Source of the DNA: Acidobacteriota bacterium
Lineage (GTDB): Bacteria > Acidobacteriota > Thermoanaerobaculia > UBA5066 > Gp7-AA6
Assembly: GCA_027307335.1 (NCBI GenBank)
Contig: DAHUXD010000014.1
Span: forward strand, 62,001-126,000
Direction of reading: 5' to 3'
DNA length: 64,000 nt
Shown here: one piece after another, positions 24,905 through 33,136 of the stretch
How positions within the stretch are numbered: position 1 is the stretch's first letter
How the letters are laid out: the number at the start of each line of letters is the position of its first letter
The notes under the pieces: model-generated
Database searches by the model: none
Told to the model about the DNA's origin: nothing
The model's input: only the letters and a program-made list of their open reading frames with translations
Program-made: the position numbers and the translations under genes

Positions 24905-25226
24905 CGTCGTGCGACTCCTCTTCTCTCTCAAGCGGCGTTTCCGGTTCCCTGGGATCGGCCTCCGGCGTCTGCCCGCAGAACTCCCGCAGGCCGATCTGCG
25001 GCACGAACGACGGTCCCGCGAGCGCCACCGTCGGCTGGTTCGGCGCGAGCACGATCCAGCCGTTGTCCGTCCAGCGCCCGACCGCCTCGCGGCACAGGCT
25101 GCCCTCGCTCAGCGTCGTCAGCACCGCGTTCAGGTCTCCCTTTCCGTGGGCGCGGAGCTCGCGGAGGAAGTCGTCGACGGCCGCCGCGCGCACGGGGAAC
25201 TCGAGGATCCGCTCGCTCCAGTTCAC
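24891..25226 (-). CDS. Small conserved-looking protein inside the beta-oxidation operon, unknown
   Basis: 111 residues from GTG 25226. The N-terminus has ERILEFPVRAAAVDDFLRELRAHGKGDLNAVLTTLSEG, then WTDNGWIVLAPNQPTVALAG and an acidic tail. It fills the space between the thiolase stop (14 bp away) and hbd exactly and overlaps hbd by 14 bases, which supports a real gene. No family recognised; the DGD-poor, helix-strand pattern does not suggest a membrane or secreted protein. Confidence 0.6.
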   Translation of the reverse strand: MNWSERILEFPVRAAAVDDFLRELRAHGKGDLNAVLTTLSEGSLCREAVGRWTDNGWIVLAPNQPTVALAGPSFVPQIGLREFCGQTPEADPREPETPLEREEESHDDEHS

Positions 25227-25240
25227 GCGCGAAGCGGGCT

Positions 25241-26431
25241 CTACGCCGCGGACTCCAGGACGAGAGCGATGCCCTGCCCGCCGCCGATGCACGCGCCGGC
25301 GACTCCGTAGCGGACGCCGCGCCGCCGCATCTCCTTCAGGAGCGTCAGCGTGCACCGCGTGCCCGTCGCGGCGAGCGGATGGCCGAGCGCGATCGCCCCG
25401 CCGTTGACGTTCAGCTTCTCGCGGTCGAGGCCGAGCTCGCGCACGACGCCGAGGATCTGCCCGGCGAACGCCTCGTTGATCTCCCAGAGCCCGATGTCGT
25501 CGCGCTGCAGGCCGGCCTTCTCGAGCGCGGCCCGCGCGGCCGGCGCGGGACCGAGTCCCATCAGCTCAGGGTCGACGCCGACGACGGCCCACGACACCAG
25601 CCGTCCGAGCGGCGCGCGCCCCTTCGCTCTGGCCCGGGCCTCGGAGGTCACGACGACCGCCGCCGCGCCGTCGACGATACCCGACGCGTTGCCGGCCGTC
25701 ACGGATCCATCCTTGCCGAACGAGGGCGGCAGCGCCGCGAGGGCCTCGAGGGTCGAGTCCGGCCGCAGATGATCGTCCTTCTCCACCCGGACCGTCTTGC
25801 GCCCGGCCTTGACCTCGACGGGAACGATCTCCTCCGAGAGGCGGCACGCGGCCCAGGCCGCGGCGGCGCGCTGCTGCGAGGAGAGCGCGTACGCATCCTG
25901 CTCCGCCCGCGTGATGCCGTACTTGCCCGCCACGCGGTCCGACGTCTGCGCCATGTAGAGGCCGCAGTAGGAGTCGAGCAGGGACACCATGAGCGAGTCC
26001 TCGAGCTGGCCCTGCCCGAGGCGCAGCCCCTTGCGCGCGCCGCGGATCACGTGCGGCGCCTGCGACATGTTCTCCATGCCTCCGGCGAGCACGGTTCCGG
26101 CCTCGCCGAGGAGGATCCGGTGGGCCCCCTGGACGATCGACTCGAAGCCCGAGCCGCAGAGGCGGTTGACGGTCAGCGCCGGGACCTCCTTCGGGACGCC
26201 CGACTTCAGCGCGACGTGCCGGGCGCCGTAGATCGCGTCGCCCGACGTCTGCAGGGCGTTGCCGAAGATGACGTGGTCGATCTCGCCGGGCTCCGTGCCC
26301 GAGCGCCGCAACGCCTCGCGGGCCGCGTGGACCCCGAGGTCGATCGCGGAGACGTCCGAGAAGCTGCCGTTGTACTCGGCCATCGGGGTCCGGGCGCCTT
26401 CGAGGATGACGACGGGAGAGCGTTCCGCCAT
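25241..26431 (-). CDS. Acetyl-CoA acetyltransferase (thiolase)
   Basis: 396 residues. Nucleophile Cys in NRLCGSGFESI (about residue 91), NEAFAGQ, GGAIALGHPLAATG (His) and the second Cys in CIGGGQG are all present. It would interconvert two acetyl-CoA and acetoacetyl-CoA, or thiolyse longer 3-ketoacyl-CoA. First gene of the operon with the 111-residue protein, hbd and crotonase. TAAACT lies ten bases before ATG 26431. Confidence 0.94.
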   Translation of the reverse strand: MAERSPVVILEGARTPMAEYNGSFSDVSAIDLGVHAAREALRRSGTEPGEIDHVIFGNALQTSGDAIYGARHVALKSGVPKEVPALTVNRLCGSGFESIVQGAHRILLGEAGTVLAGGMENMSQAPHVIRGARKGLRLGQGQLEDSLMVSLLDSYCGLYMAQTSDRVAGKYGITRAEQDAYALSSQQRAAAAWAACRLSEEIVPVEVKAGRKTVRVEKDDHLRPDSTLEALAALPPSFGKDGSVTAGNASGIVDGAAAVVVTSEARARAKGRAPLGRLVSWAVVGVDPELMGLGPAPAARAALEKAGLQRDDIGLWEINEAFAGQILGVVRELGLDREKLNVNGGAIALGHPLAATGTRCTLTLLKEMRRRGVRYGVAGACIGGGQGIALVLESAA

Positions 26432-26441
26432 AGGGACGGGC

Positions 26442-26447
26442 AGTTTA
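26442..26447 (-). promoter_or_regulatory. -10 element TAAACT for the thiolase operon
   Basis: Minus-strand TAAACT with ten bases to ATG 26431, inside the 18-bp gap behind the serine-hydrolase stop. It gives the thiolase-hbd-crotonase genes their own start, separate from the upstream hydrolase. Confidence 0.5.
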
Positions 26448-26449
26448 CC

Positions 26450-27496
26450 TCACGCGAACGCCGCGTAGGCGGCCTCGTGGAAGCGCTGGCGCACCTCGTT
26501 GAACCGGATCTCGCGCACCTCGGGATGGACCCGATTGGTGAGCAGCACGAGGACGAGACCCGCGTCCGGATCCATCCACAGCGACGTTCCCGTGAACCCG
26601 GTGTGGCCGAACGCGCGGGGCGACATGCGGGCGATCGCGGAGCCCGCGCCGCGGCTCCCCTGCCACGCGAGGCCGCGCGCCTCCGCGTGATCCGCGGTGC
26701 GATCGGTCCAGTACGCCGCACGCCCCGGCTCCAGCCAGCGGCGCGCGAGCTGCCAGACGTCGCGGGCGGTCCCGAAGAGGCCGGCGTTTCCCGCCGCGCC
26801 GCCGCGCCGCAACGCGTTGCCGTCGTGGACCTCGCCGCGCACGACGCCGCGGCGGAAACCCGCGTAGGCGAGCCCGCGCGCCTCGGTCATCGCCCGCTCG
26901 AAGCGGTCGCCCCTCTCGGTCGCGGCGCACGCCGCCGCGTCCGCCGGACGGAATCGGGCCGCGGACCCCGAGGGTCGCGCGACCGCCGCGTCGAACGCGG
27001 CCTCGACCGGCGCTCCCAGGACCTCCTCGAGGACGGCGCCGAGCGCCAGGAAGTTCAGGTCGCTGTAGATCACCCGCTCCCCCGGCGCCGCCTCGGGCTC
27101 CATCTCCGCGAGAGTCCGGCGGTAGGCCGCCGGACCCTCGCCGCCGACGTACACCGGGTACCACGCCGGAAGGCCGGACGTGTGGGTCAGGAGACGCTCC
27201 AGCGTGATGCCGTCGAAGCGCGTCTTCTTCCACTCCGGCAGGTAGCGCCCGGGCGGGGCATCGAGCGCCAGGGCGCGCGCGTTTTCGAAAACGAGCGCCC
27301 CCGTGCACAGGGGCTTCGTCAGGCTGGCGAGGTCCCAGAGCGTCCCGTTCGTCGCCGACGAGCGATCCGGCTCGACCGACGCGGCGCCGGCGACCGCCTC
27401 GGCCAGGACCTCGCTCCCGCTGCCGACGAGCGCGGCGCCGCCCGGAAACGAGCCCGCCTCGATCTCCCGCTCGAGGAAGAGGTCGAGCGGCGTCAA
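26450..27496 (-). CDS. Serine hydrolase of the beta-lactamase (class C/AmpH-like) family
   Basis: 348 residues. Ser-x-x-Lys nucleophile motif in ASLTKP, YSDLNF as the Tyr-x-Asn motif and GHTGFTGTS as the third motif, plus the family segment RLLTHTSGLPAW. Family members are D-aminopeptidases, esterases or peptidoglycan carboxypeptidases; resistance to antibiotics should not be assumed. No signal peptide is visible. TTG at 27496 overlaps the upstream lipoprotein stop as TTGA and begins TPLDLFLEREIEAG; no ATG or GTG gives a complete domain. Confidence 0.85.
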   Translation of the reverse strand: MTPLDLFLEREIEAGSFPGGAALVGSGSEVLAEAVAGAASVEPDRSSATNGTLWDLASLTKPLCTGALVFENARALALDAPPGRYLPEWKKTRFDGITLERLLTHTSGLPAWYPVYVGGEGPAAYRRTLAEMEPEAAPGERVIYSDLNFLALGAVLEEVLGAPVEAAFDAAVARPSGSAARFRPADAAACAATERGDRFERAMTEARGLAYAGFRRGVVRGEVHDGNALRRGGAAGNAGLFGTARDVWQLARRWLEPGRAAYWTDRTADHAEARGLAWQGSRGAGSAIARMSPRAFGHTGFTGTSLWMDPDAGLVLVLLTNRVHPEVREIRFNEVRQRFHEAAYAAFA

Positions 27497-28020
27497 GGTC
27501 CGGCCTTCTCGAGCTCCCCCCGGCGCGGCGCGATCCGGACGGCGTTGCGGCTCGCCGGTGCCGCCGCCTCCGAGCGGCGCAGCGTCGCGCGCTCGCGCTC
27601 GAGCGTGGCGATCTCGGCATCGAGACGGGAGCTCGCCCGGGGATCCCGGGTGCTCCGACGCGTCTCGCGGAGGCGCGCGAGTGCGGTGCCGTACGCGTCG
27701 AACGCGGCGTCGCCGACCTGCTTCGCGTCGAGAGCGACGAGCGCCTCCGCGATCCGGGCGCGCACCCAGGCGAACTCCGCGGGGTCGACGCCCATCTCGG
27801 TGGCGACATCCGACGGCGGCCGCCGGCCCGCGGCCCGGCGCACGCGCAGGAACAGGTCGATTTGGGCGTCGGTCAGAAGCCCGTCCGCCGGCGGCTGGAA
27901 CCGAGGTCCCGCCCTGCCCCGGAGCGCTCGGACGGCATCGAGCTCGCGCGTGTCGAACCGGCGGCAGGCCGGGACGGCGGCGAGCACCGCGAGCGCCAGC
28001 GCGGCGAGGATCCGTCGCAT
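27493..28020 (-). CDS. Predicted lipoprotein, unknown function
   Basis: 175 residues with a lipoprotein signal (MRRILAALALAVLAAVPAC, lipobox VPAC). The mature part is helical and charged: two helices around SDVATEMGVDPAEFAWVRARIAEALVALD and a coiled-coil-like stretch near residues 130-155. The ATG at 28020 is preferred to the earlier in-frame start because it gives the lipobox and sits seven bases from a TACACT -10. Coupled to the serine hydrolase by TTGA; divergent from the kinase. Confidence 0.7.
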   Translation of the reverse strand: MRRILAALALAVLAAVPACRRFDTRELDAVRALRGRAGPRFQPPADGLLTDAQIDLFLRVRRAAGRRPPSDVATEMGVDPAEFAWVRARIAEALVALDAKQVGDAAFDAYGTALARLRETRRSTRDPRASSRLDAEIATLERERATLRRSEAAAPASRNAVRIAPRRGELEKAGP

Positions 28021-28027
28021 CGGCCAG

Positions 28028-28081
28028 AGTGTACCGGGCCGGCCCCGGCGCGATTCCATGCCGGGTCGCTTCGTTTAGACT
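28028..28081. promoter_or_regulatory. Divergent promoters for the lipoprotein and kinase genes
   Basis: Minus-strand TACACT (28033-28028) is seven bases from the lipoprotein ATG, so leaderless. Plus-strand TAGACT (28076-28081) is 22 bases from the kinase ATG 28104, leaving a leader of about 15 bases. The two face away from each other in an 83-bp gap. Confidence 0.45.
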
Positions 28082-28103
28082 CAAGGGGGGACTGGGGCGC
28101 GGA

Positions 28104-30005
28104 ATGCTCGAGAAGATCGGGAAATACGAGGTCTCGGAGCAGATCGGGGTCGGCGGCTTCGGCGCCGTCTACCGCGGGCGGGACCCGTTCATCAAGCGCA
28201 CCGTCGCGATCAAGACCTGCCAGGTCAACGACGAGGAGATCAAGCACCGCTTCTTCCGGGAGGCGGAGCTCGCGGGAAACCTCCACCACCGCAACATCAC
28301 GACGATCTATGACTTCGGCGTCGAGAACGGGATTCCCTACATCGTTCAGGAATTCCTGACCGGGGAGGACCTCGACCGGAAGATCAAGCGCGGCGATGCG
28401 CTCCCGGTCGCGCGGAAGATCGAGATCCTCATGGCGATCGCCGAGGGCCTCGGCTACGCCCACGCCGCGAGCATCGTCCATCGCGACGTCAAGCCGGCGA
28501 ACGTCCGCATCCTGGAGGACGGCACGGTCAAGGTCATGGACTTCGGCATCGCCAAGTCGCTCCAGACCGAATCCAATCTGACCCAGACCGGCATCACGCT
28601 GGGGACGTCGGCCTATCTCGCCCCCGAGCAGATCCGCGGCGAGGCGATCGATCCGCGGACGGACGTCTTCGCGATGGGCGTCCTCTCCTACGAGCTCGTC
28701 ACGTACCGCAAGCCGTTCCGGGGCGAGCACCTCTCGACGATCCTCTACAAGATCCTGAACGAGAATCCCGAGCCGATCCCGTCGATCGCTCCGGACGTTC
28801 CGCCGGGCCTCGTCGCGATCGTCGACCGCGCGCTCGCGAAGAGCCCGGCCGACCGGTACGCGAGCATGGAGGAGATGCGGCGGGACCTGCAGCTGATCCA
28901 CCGGGAGCTGCTCGGCGGGTCGGCCCGCTACCCGGTCACGCAGGTTCTCCCCGACACGCTCCGGACGCCGCGTCCCGCCCCGGACGACGACACGACGCTG
29001 GCGACGCCGTCGAGCGGCGTCACCGCGCTTCCCATCACGCCGCCGTCGGGCGCGCTCGCGCGGATCCCGGCCGCCGCGCGCTCCGACGCGACGCCGACGC
29101 CCGGAGGCTCGGGCTCCGGCGGGGTTCGCCCGCCGCTCGAGCTCGTCAACTTCCGGGACCCGAGCTCCGAGTCGCTCAACGAGCCTCCCTCATCGGCCCT
29201 CGCCACCGCTGCGGCCGCGGCGCCGCGGGCGACCACCGAGACGGGGACCCGCGTCCGCCGGACCCGGCTGACGATCCTCGCCGCGCTCCTGATCCTCGGC
29301 GTCGCCGGCGCGGAGATCTACCGGCTGCTGAACCGCCCGGAGGGAGCGTCCGCGCCGGAACCCGTGCCCGCGCGCCCTCCGGCGACCGCCCGGCCGGCTC
29401 CCGCGCCCACGGCCCCGCTCGAGTTCCCCGAACCGAAGCTCGGCGTCGGCGAGGCGGCCAGGGCCGCGCCGCCTCCGCTTTCGACGGCCGCTCCCCCGGT
29501 CGCCGCGGCGCCCGCCGCGCCGGCCCCGCCGCCCCCCGTCGCGACCGAGAAGCCCGCTCCGCCGAAGAAGTATCGGATCCAGTTCTCGTCGGTTCCGGTC
29601 GCGACGCTCACGGTGGACGGAAAGGTCATCGGCCCGTCGATCCCGGCGCGCACGCTCCAGCTCGACGAGGGCGAGCACACGGTGCGGTTCGAGGCGAAGG
29701 GATACCCGGTCCACGAGCGCCCGTTTAAGGTCGGTCCGAAGTCCGAGGACCGCATCCACTACCAGTTCCCGGTCTCGATGCTCGTCATCGAGGCGCCGCA
29801 GTGGCCCGGCGCGAACGTCCTCGTGGACGGCAAGTTCCGAGGGACGCTCCCGGGCGCCGGCCGGCTCCAGCTCGCCCCGGGCACCTACACCGTCACGCTC
29901 TCGCGGGAGGGCCTGAGTCCCGCGACCGAAAGGGTTTCGATCGAGGAAGGCGCGACGAAGACGTGGACCGTCCCGCCGCCGCAGCCCGCCTCGGGAGGCA
30001 ACTGA
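28104..30005 (+). CDS. Transmembrane serine/threonine protein kinase with C-terminal PEGA domains
   Basis: 633 residues. Complete Hanks-type kinase: GVGGFG (15-20), Lys37, Glu53, HRDVKPAN (126-133), DFG (146-148) and APEQIRG. A Pro/Ala-rich linker (about 280-385), one membrane helix (about 392-408), another Pro/Ala linker and two PEGA-like repeats (FSSVPVATLTVDGKVIG and IEAPQWPGANVLVDGKFRG) form the extracytoplasmic sensor. The domain order is common in Acidobacteriota and myxobacteria. Its stop overlaps the TPR gene start (TGATG), so the exported TPR protein may be its partner or substrate. Confidence 0.93.
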   Translation: MLEKIGKYEVSEQIGVGGFGAVYRGRDPFIKRTVAIKTCQVNDEEIKHRFFREAELAGNLHHRNITTIYDFGVENGIPYIVQEFLTGEDLDRKIKRGDALPVARKIEILMAIAEGLGYAHAASIVHRDVKPANVRILEDGTVKVMDFGIAKSLQTESNLTQTGITLGTSAYLAPEQIRGEAIDPRTDVFAMGVLSYELVTYRKPFRGEHLSTILYKILNENPEPIPSIAPDVPPGLVAIVDRALAKSPADRYASMEEMRRDLQLIHRELLGGSARYPVTQVLPDTLRTPRPAPDDDTTLATPSSGVTALPITPPSGALARIPAAARSDATPTPGGSGSGGVRPPLELVNFRDPSSESLNEPPSSALATAAAAAPRATTETGTRVRRTRLTILAALLILGVAGAEIYRLLNRPEGASAPEPVPARPPATARPAPAPTAPLEFPEPKLGVGEAARAAPPPLSTAAPPVAAAPAAPAPPPPVATEKPAPPKKYRIQFSSVPVATLTVDGKVIGPSIPARTLQLDEGEHTVRFEAKGYPVHERPFKVGPKSEDRIHYQFPVSMLVIEAPQWPGANVLVDGKFRGTLPGAGRLQLAPGTYTVTLSREGLSPATERVSIEEGATKTWTVPPPQPASGGN

Positions 30006-31636
30006 TGCGCCGCTTCGTTCTGGCCGCTCCCCTCTTCCTCGCCGCCGCGCTCGCCTTCGCGCAGGACTCCGCGCGCCTCGCGGCCGACGCCAAGAAGGCG
30101 TTCGACGCCGGCCGCTTCCGCGAGGCGGGCGAGAAATACGCGAAGGCCGCCGAGTCCGCCGCCGCCGATCGCAAGTCGGATTTCTTCCTCCAGAGCGCCT
30201 GGTCGTACTACATCGCGGGCAACTCGAAGAACGCGCGCGAGGAGCTGAAGGCCGCCATCATCACCCGGCCCGATCTCCAGGTGATCGCCGACTTCTACAG
30301 CCCGGACTTCGCCAACCTCGCCGCGACGGTGCGCGCCGAGGTCGCGGGCGCGAACGTGCCCGCGGTCGACATGGACGAGCTGAAGCGCTCGGCGAAGGCC
30401 AAACTCGCCGACGGCAAGGCCGAGGACGCGCTCTTCGACTTGAAGCGCGCCACGGGCTCGACGGATCCCGAGGTCTACCGGCTGATGGCCGAGGCGGACG
30501 ACAAGCTCGGCAAGAGCGCCGACGCGGACGCGAACCGCCGCAAGGCCGCCGAGCTCGAGAAGGGGCTCGTCAGCTCGGTGCCGATCGGGAGCGGGACCGG
30601 AGCGACACCGGAGTCGCCCGCCGCGCCGGGGGCGCCCGCCGCGCCGGCGTCGGCGGCTCCGCTGCTCGAGTCCGCGGACAAGGCGATCGCGGCCGGAGAC
30701 TTCAAGGCCGCCGCCTTCTATGCCCGCCAGGCGTCGGAGGCCGACCCCCGCAACGCGGACGCGCATCGCATCCTCGGCGATGCGGCGCTCGCCGCGAACC
30801 AGAACCCGGACGCGGAACGCGAGTACACGGCCGCGATCGTCCTCGATCTCGCCAACGGAAAGGCCGAGTACGGGCTGGCCGTCGTCGCCGAGCGCCAGAA
30901 GAAATGGAACACGGCCGCCAGCCACTACCGGCGCGCGCTCGATCTGAATCCGAAGAGCGTGTCGGCGGCGCGGGGGCTCGGGCGCGCGATGAGCGAGCTC
31001 GGAGACAGGAGCGCGGCCCGCATCGCCTTCGGACGCGCCATCGAGATCGACCCCGCGTCCGCCGAAGCCCACAACGACTTCGGCGTGTTCCTCTACCGCT
31101 CGGACGAGGTCGACCGCTCGATCCAGGAGCTCATCGAGGCCGTCCGTCTCGACCCGTCCTCGGCGCTGTACCACGAGAACCTCGGCCGCGCCTACCGCAA
31201 GAAGTCGCAGTGGAAGGAGGCGGAGCGCGAGCTCGACGCGACGTCGAAGGTCGCCCCGAACGATACCGCCGTGTGGGTCGCCCTGGGACAGACTTGCGCC
31301 GCCGAGAAGAAGCTCGAAGACGCGGCGGCGGCGTACGGCAGGGCGCTCGAAATTGACCCGCTCGACGAGGAGGCGGCCGCGGGCCTGGCCGCGACGCTGC
31401 GGGCCCAGGGCAAGCTCGCCGAGGCGGAGACGGCGCTGACGAAGTCGCTGTCTTCGATCGCCAAGTCCCCGGCGCTCTGGAACAACCTCGGGGTCGTGCG
31501 CGTCGAGCGCGGCGAGTATGCTCAGGCCGTCGAAGCCTTTCAGAAGGCGCTCGCGATGGACGCGGGCTTCGAAGCGGCGAAGACCAACCTCGCCCGCGCG
31601 AACGAGCTCGCGGCCCTCGACCGCGCCGCGTCGTAG
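30005..31636 (+). CDS. Exported tetratricopeptide-repeat protein
   Basis: 543 residues: signal peptide (cut near LAFAQ), an N-terminal helical region with two TPR-like units, an Ala/Pro/Gly linker (about 195-220), then about nine TPRs (for example AEAHNDFGVFLYRSDEVDRS, ALYHENLGRAYRKKSQW, PALWNNLGVVRVERGEYAQA). It probably scaffolds periplasmic complexes. It is translationally coupled to the PEGA kinase and precedes the DUF1684 gene by ten bases. Confidence 0.85.
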   Translation: MRRFVLAAPLFLAAALAFAQDSARLAADAKKAFDAGRFREAGEKYAKAAESAAADRKSDFFLQSAWSYYIAGNSKNAREELKAAIITRPDLQVIADFYSPDFANLAATVRAEVAGANVPAVDMDELKRSAKAKLADGKAEDALFDLKRATGSTDPEVYRLMAEADDKLGKSADADANRRKAAELEKGLVSSVPIGSGTGATPESPAAPGAPAAPASAAPLLESADKAIAAGDFKAAAFYARQASEADPRNADAHRILGDAALAANQNPDAEREYTAAIVLDLANGKAEYGLAVVAERQKKWNTAASHYRRALDLNPKSVSAARGLGRAMSELGDRSAARIAFGRAIEIDPASAEAHNDFGVFLYRSDEVDRSIQELIEAVRLDPSSALYHENLGRAYRKKSQWKEAERELDATSKVAPNDTAVWVALGQTCAAEKKLEDAAAAYGRALEIDPLDEEAAAGLAATLRAQGKLAEAETALTKSLSSIAKSPALWNNLGVVRVERGEYAQAVEAFQKALAMDAGFEAAKTNLARANELAALDRAAS

Positions 31637-31648
31637 CGCGGAAGCGTG

Positions 31649-32494
31649 ATGTTCGATGCCGCCGCCCACGCGGCGGAGATCGAGGCGTGGCGGCGGCGCC
31701 GCCGGGGACGCCTCATCGGCGACGACGGCTGGCTGTCGCTGACCGGATTGTTCTGGCTCGCCGACGGCCCGAGCGCCGTCGGGGCCGCGCCGGACGCGGC
31801 GATCCGGCTTCCGCCGTCCGGCCCCGCCCGCGCCGGCACGATCCTCCTCTCGAAAGGACGTGCGGTCCTCGCGCCCCCCGACCCGGCTCCCCCGGGGCTC
31901 TCGGCCGACGGCCGTCCCGTGGAGGGCCCCGTCGAGCTCCGCACGGACGCCGACGGCGAGCCCACCACCGTGGCGATCCGCAGCATCCGGTTCCACCTGC
32001 TCGAGAGAGGCGGCCGAATCGCCGTTCGCGTGCGCGATCGCGACAATCCCGCCCGCTCCCGCCTGGGAGCGATCCTGTCCTTCCCGATCGATCCCGCGTG
32101 GCGCTTCGAAGCGCGCTTCGAGCCGTACGACCCGCCGCGCCGCATGCCGGTGACGAGCGTCGTCGGGACCGTGGAAGAGGAGACAGTGCCGGGCGCGGTG
32201 GCGTTCGAGCTCGCCGGCCACGTGTATCGCCTCGAGCCCGTCCTGGAGCGCGGCGAGACCGACTACTGGATCGTCTTCGGCGATGCGACGAACGGCGCAG
32301 AGACCTACGGCGGGGGCCGCTTCGTCTACGTCTCCCCGCCCGCCGGCGGAAGGACGGTGCTCGACTTCAACAGGGCGTACAACCCGCCCTGCGTCTTCAC
32401 GCCGTATTCGACCTGCCCGCTGCCCGCGCCGCGGAATCGGCTGCCCATCCGCGTCGAGGCCGGGGAGAAGCTGTACCGATCGACGTCCGACTAG
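31649..32494 (+). CDS. DUF1684 family protein
   Basis: 281 residues with family marks: EIEAWRRRRRGRLIGDDGWLSLTGLFWL at the N-terminus, a central beta-rich region (PVTSVVGTVEEE, ETYGGGRFVYV) and the signature FNRAYNPPCVFTPYSTCPLPAPRNRLPI near the end. The molecular role of DUF1684 is unknown. No signal peptide. GTG 31646 and ATG 31649 are both possible starts. Last gene behind the kinase and TPR genes. Confidence 0.85.
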   Translation: MFDAAAHAAEIEAWRRRRRGRLIGDDGWLSLTGLFWLADGPSAVGAAPDAAIRLPPSGPARAGTILLSKGRAVLAPPDPAPPGLSADGRPVEGPVELRTDADGEPTTVAIRSIRFHLLERGGRIAVRVRDRDNPARSRLGAILSFPIDPAWRFEARFEPYDPPRRMPVTSVVGTVEEETVPGAVAFELAGHVYRLEPVLERGETDYWIVFGDATNGAETYGGGRFVYVSPPAGGRTVLDFNRAYNPPCVFTPYSTCPLPAPRNRLPIRVEAGEKLYRSTSD

Positions 32495-32520
32495 CGGCTG
32501 GAACTCCCCTCACCCCTACC

Positions 32521-32541
32521 CCCTCTCCCGCGGGGAGAGGG
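32521..32541. terminator. Bidirectional terminator hairpin (DUF1684 / NUDIX)
   Basis: Perfect 9-bp stem CCCTCTCCC / GGGAGAGGG with a three-base loop in the 60-bp gap between convergent stops, preceded by a C-rich run. This C-rich run plus stem is a form often seen in intergenic spacers of many bacteria. No T-tract of note. Confidence 0.55.
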
Positions 32542-32554
32542 CTCACTGGTTCTC

Positions 32555-33136
32555 TTACTGGAGCGCGTCGAGCAGCTCTTTCAGCATCCGCGCGGTCGCC
32601 CCCCAGATCACGTGGGCGCCGTAGCGGTAGAAGAGGGTCGGCTCGTCGCGACCCGGGAGCATTCGGCGCTCGAGCGCCTTCGGGTCGAGGAGCGCCGCGA
32701 TCGGGACGTCGATCACCTCCGCGATCTCCGCCTCCGCCGGACGGAGGACGTGCGGGTACGGGATCGCGCCGACGAAGGGCTCCACGAAGAAGTCCGTCAC
32801 CGTGACGAGCGGGGTCAGCGCGCCGAGGAGGTGCACGTCGCCGGGCGCGATGCCGAGCTCCTCCTCGGTCTCCCGCATCGCCGTCGCCCACGGCGAGTCG
32901 TCGTCCTCCTCCTCGACGCCGCCCGGAAACGAGATCTGGCCGCGGTGGTGCTCGACCGTGTCGGTGCGCCGCGTCAGGAGGACCCGGAGCGCGCCGTCGC
33001 GGACGAACAGGGGCATGAGCACGGCCGCCCTCCGCCGTCCCTCCGGCGGCTCGACCGGCTCGCGCTCGACCGCCTCGAGCCGAGAGGCGATCTCGGCCAT
33101 CCAGGAGAGGCGCGGCGGCGCGGCCTCAGGAGGCAC
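32555..33136 (-). CDS. NUDIX hydrolase, CoA pyrophosphatase-like (NudL)
   Basis: 193 residues. The NUDIX box runs [25 protein letters not shown] with the REVxEE-type core RETEEELG. The preceding [22 protein letters not shown] matches the CoA/acyl-CoA diphosphatase subgroup. It would cleave CoA to 3',5'-ADP and phosphopantetheine. Start GTG 33136 overlaps the prfB 3' end by 11 bases. Last gene of the lipA-lnt-prfB run. Confidence 0.87.
   Translation of the reverse strand: MPPEAAPPRLSWMAEIASRLEAVEREPVEPPEGRRRAAVLMPLFVRDGALRVLLTRRTDTVEHHRGQISFPGGVEEEDDDSPWATAMRETEEELGIAPGDVHLLGALTPLVTVTDFFVEPFVGAIPYPHVLRPAEAEIAEVIDVPIAALLDPKALERRMLPGRDEPTLFYRYGAHVIWGATARMLKELLDALQ

Noticed and set aside
26450-27496. 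Beta-lactamase resistance gene
   Set aside because: The fold motifs are shared with esterases and D-aminopeptidases; no signal peptide and no resistance context.
23504-28078. A 1524-codon plus-strand reading frame
   Set aside because: It lies opposite the crotonase, hbd, thiolase, hydrolase and lipoprotein genes, all well supported. Its translation is low-complexity Arg-rich sequence.
32505-32545. REP-type mobile repeat
   Set aside because: The C-rich run plus stem occurs once in this window; without a genome-wide count a terminator is the simpler reading.
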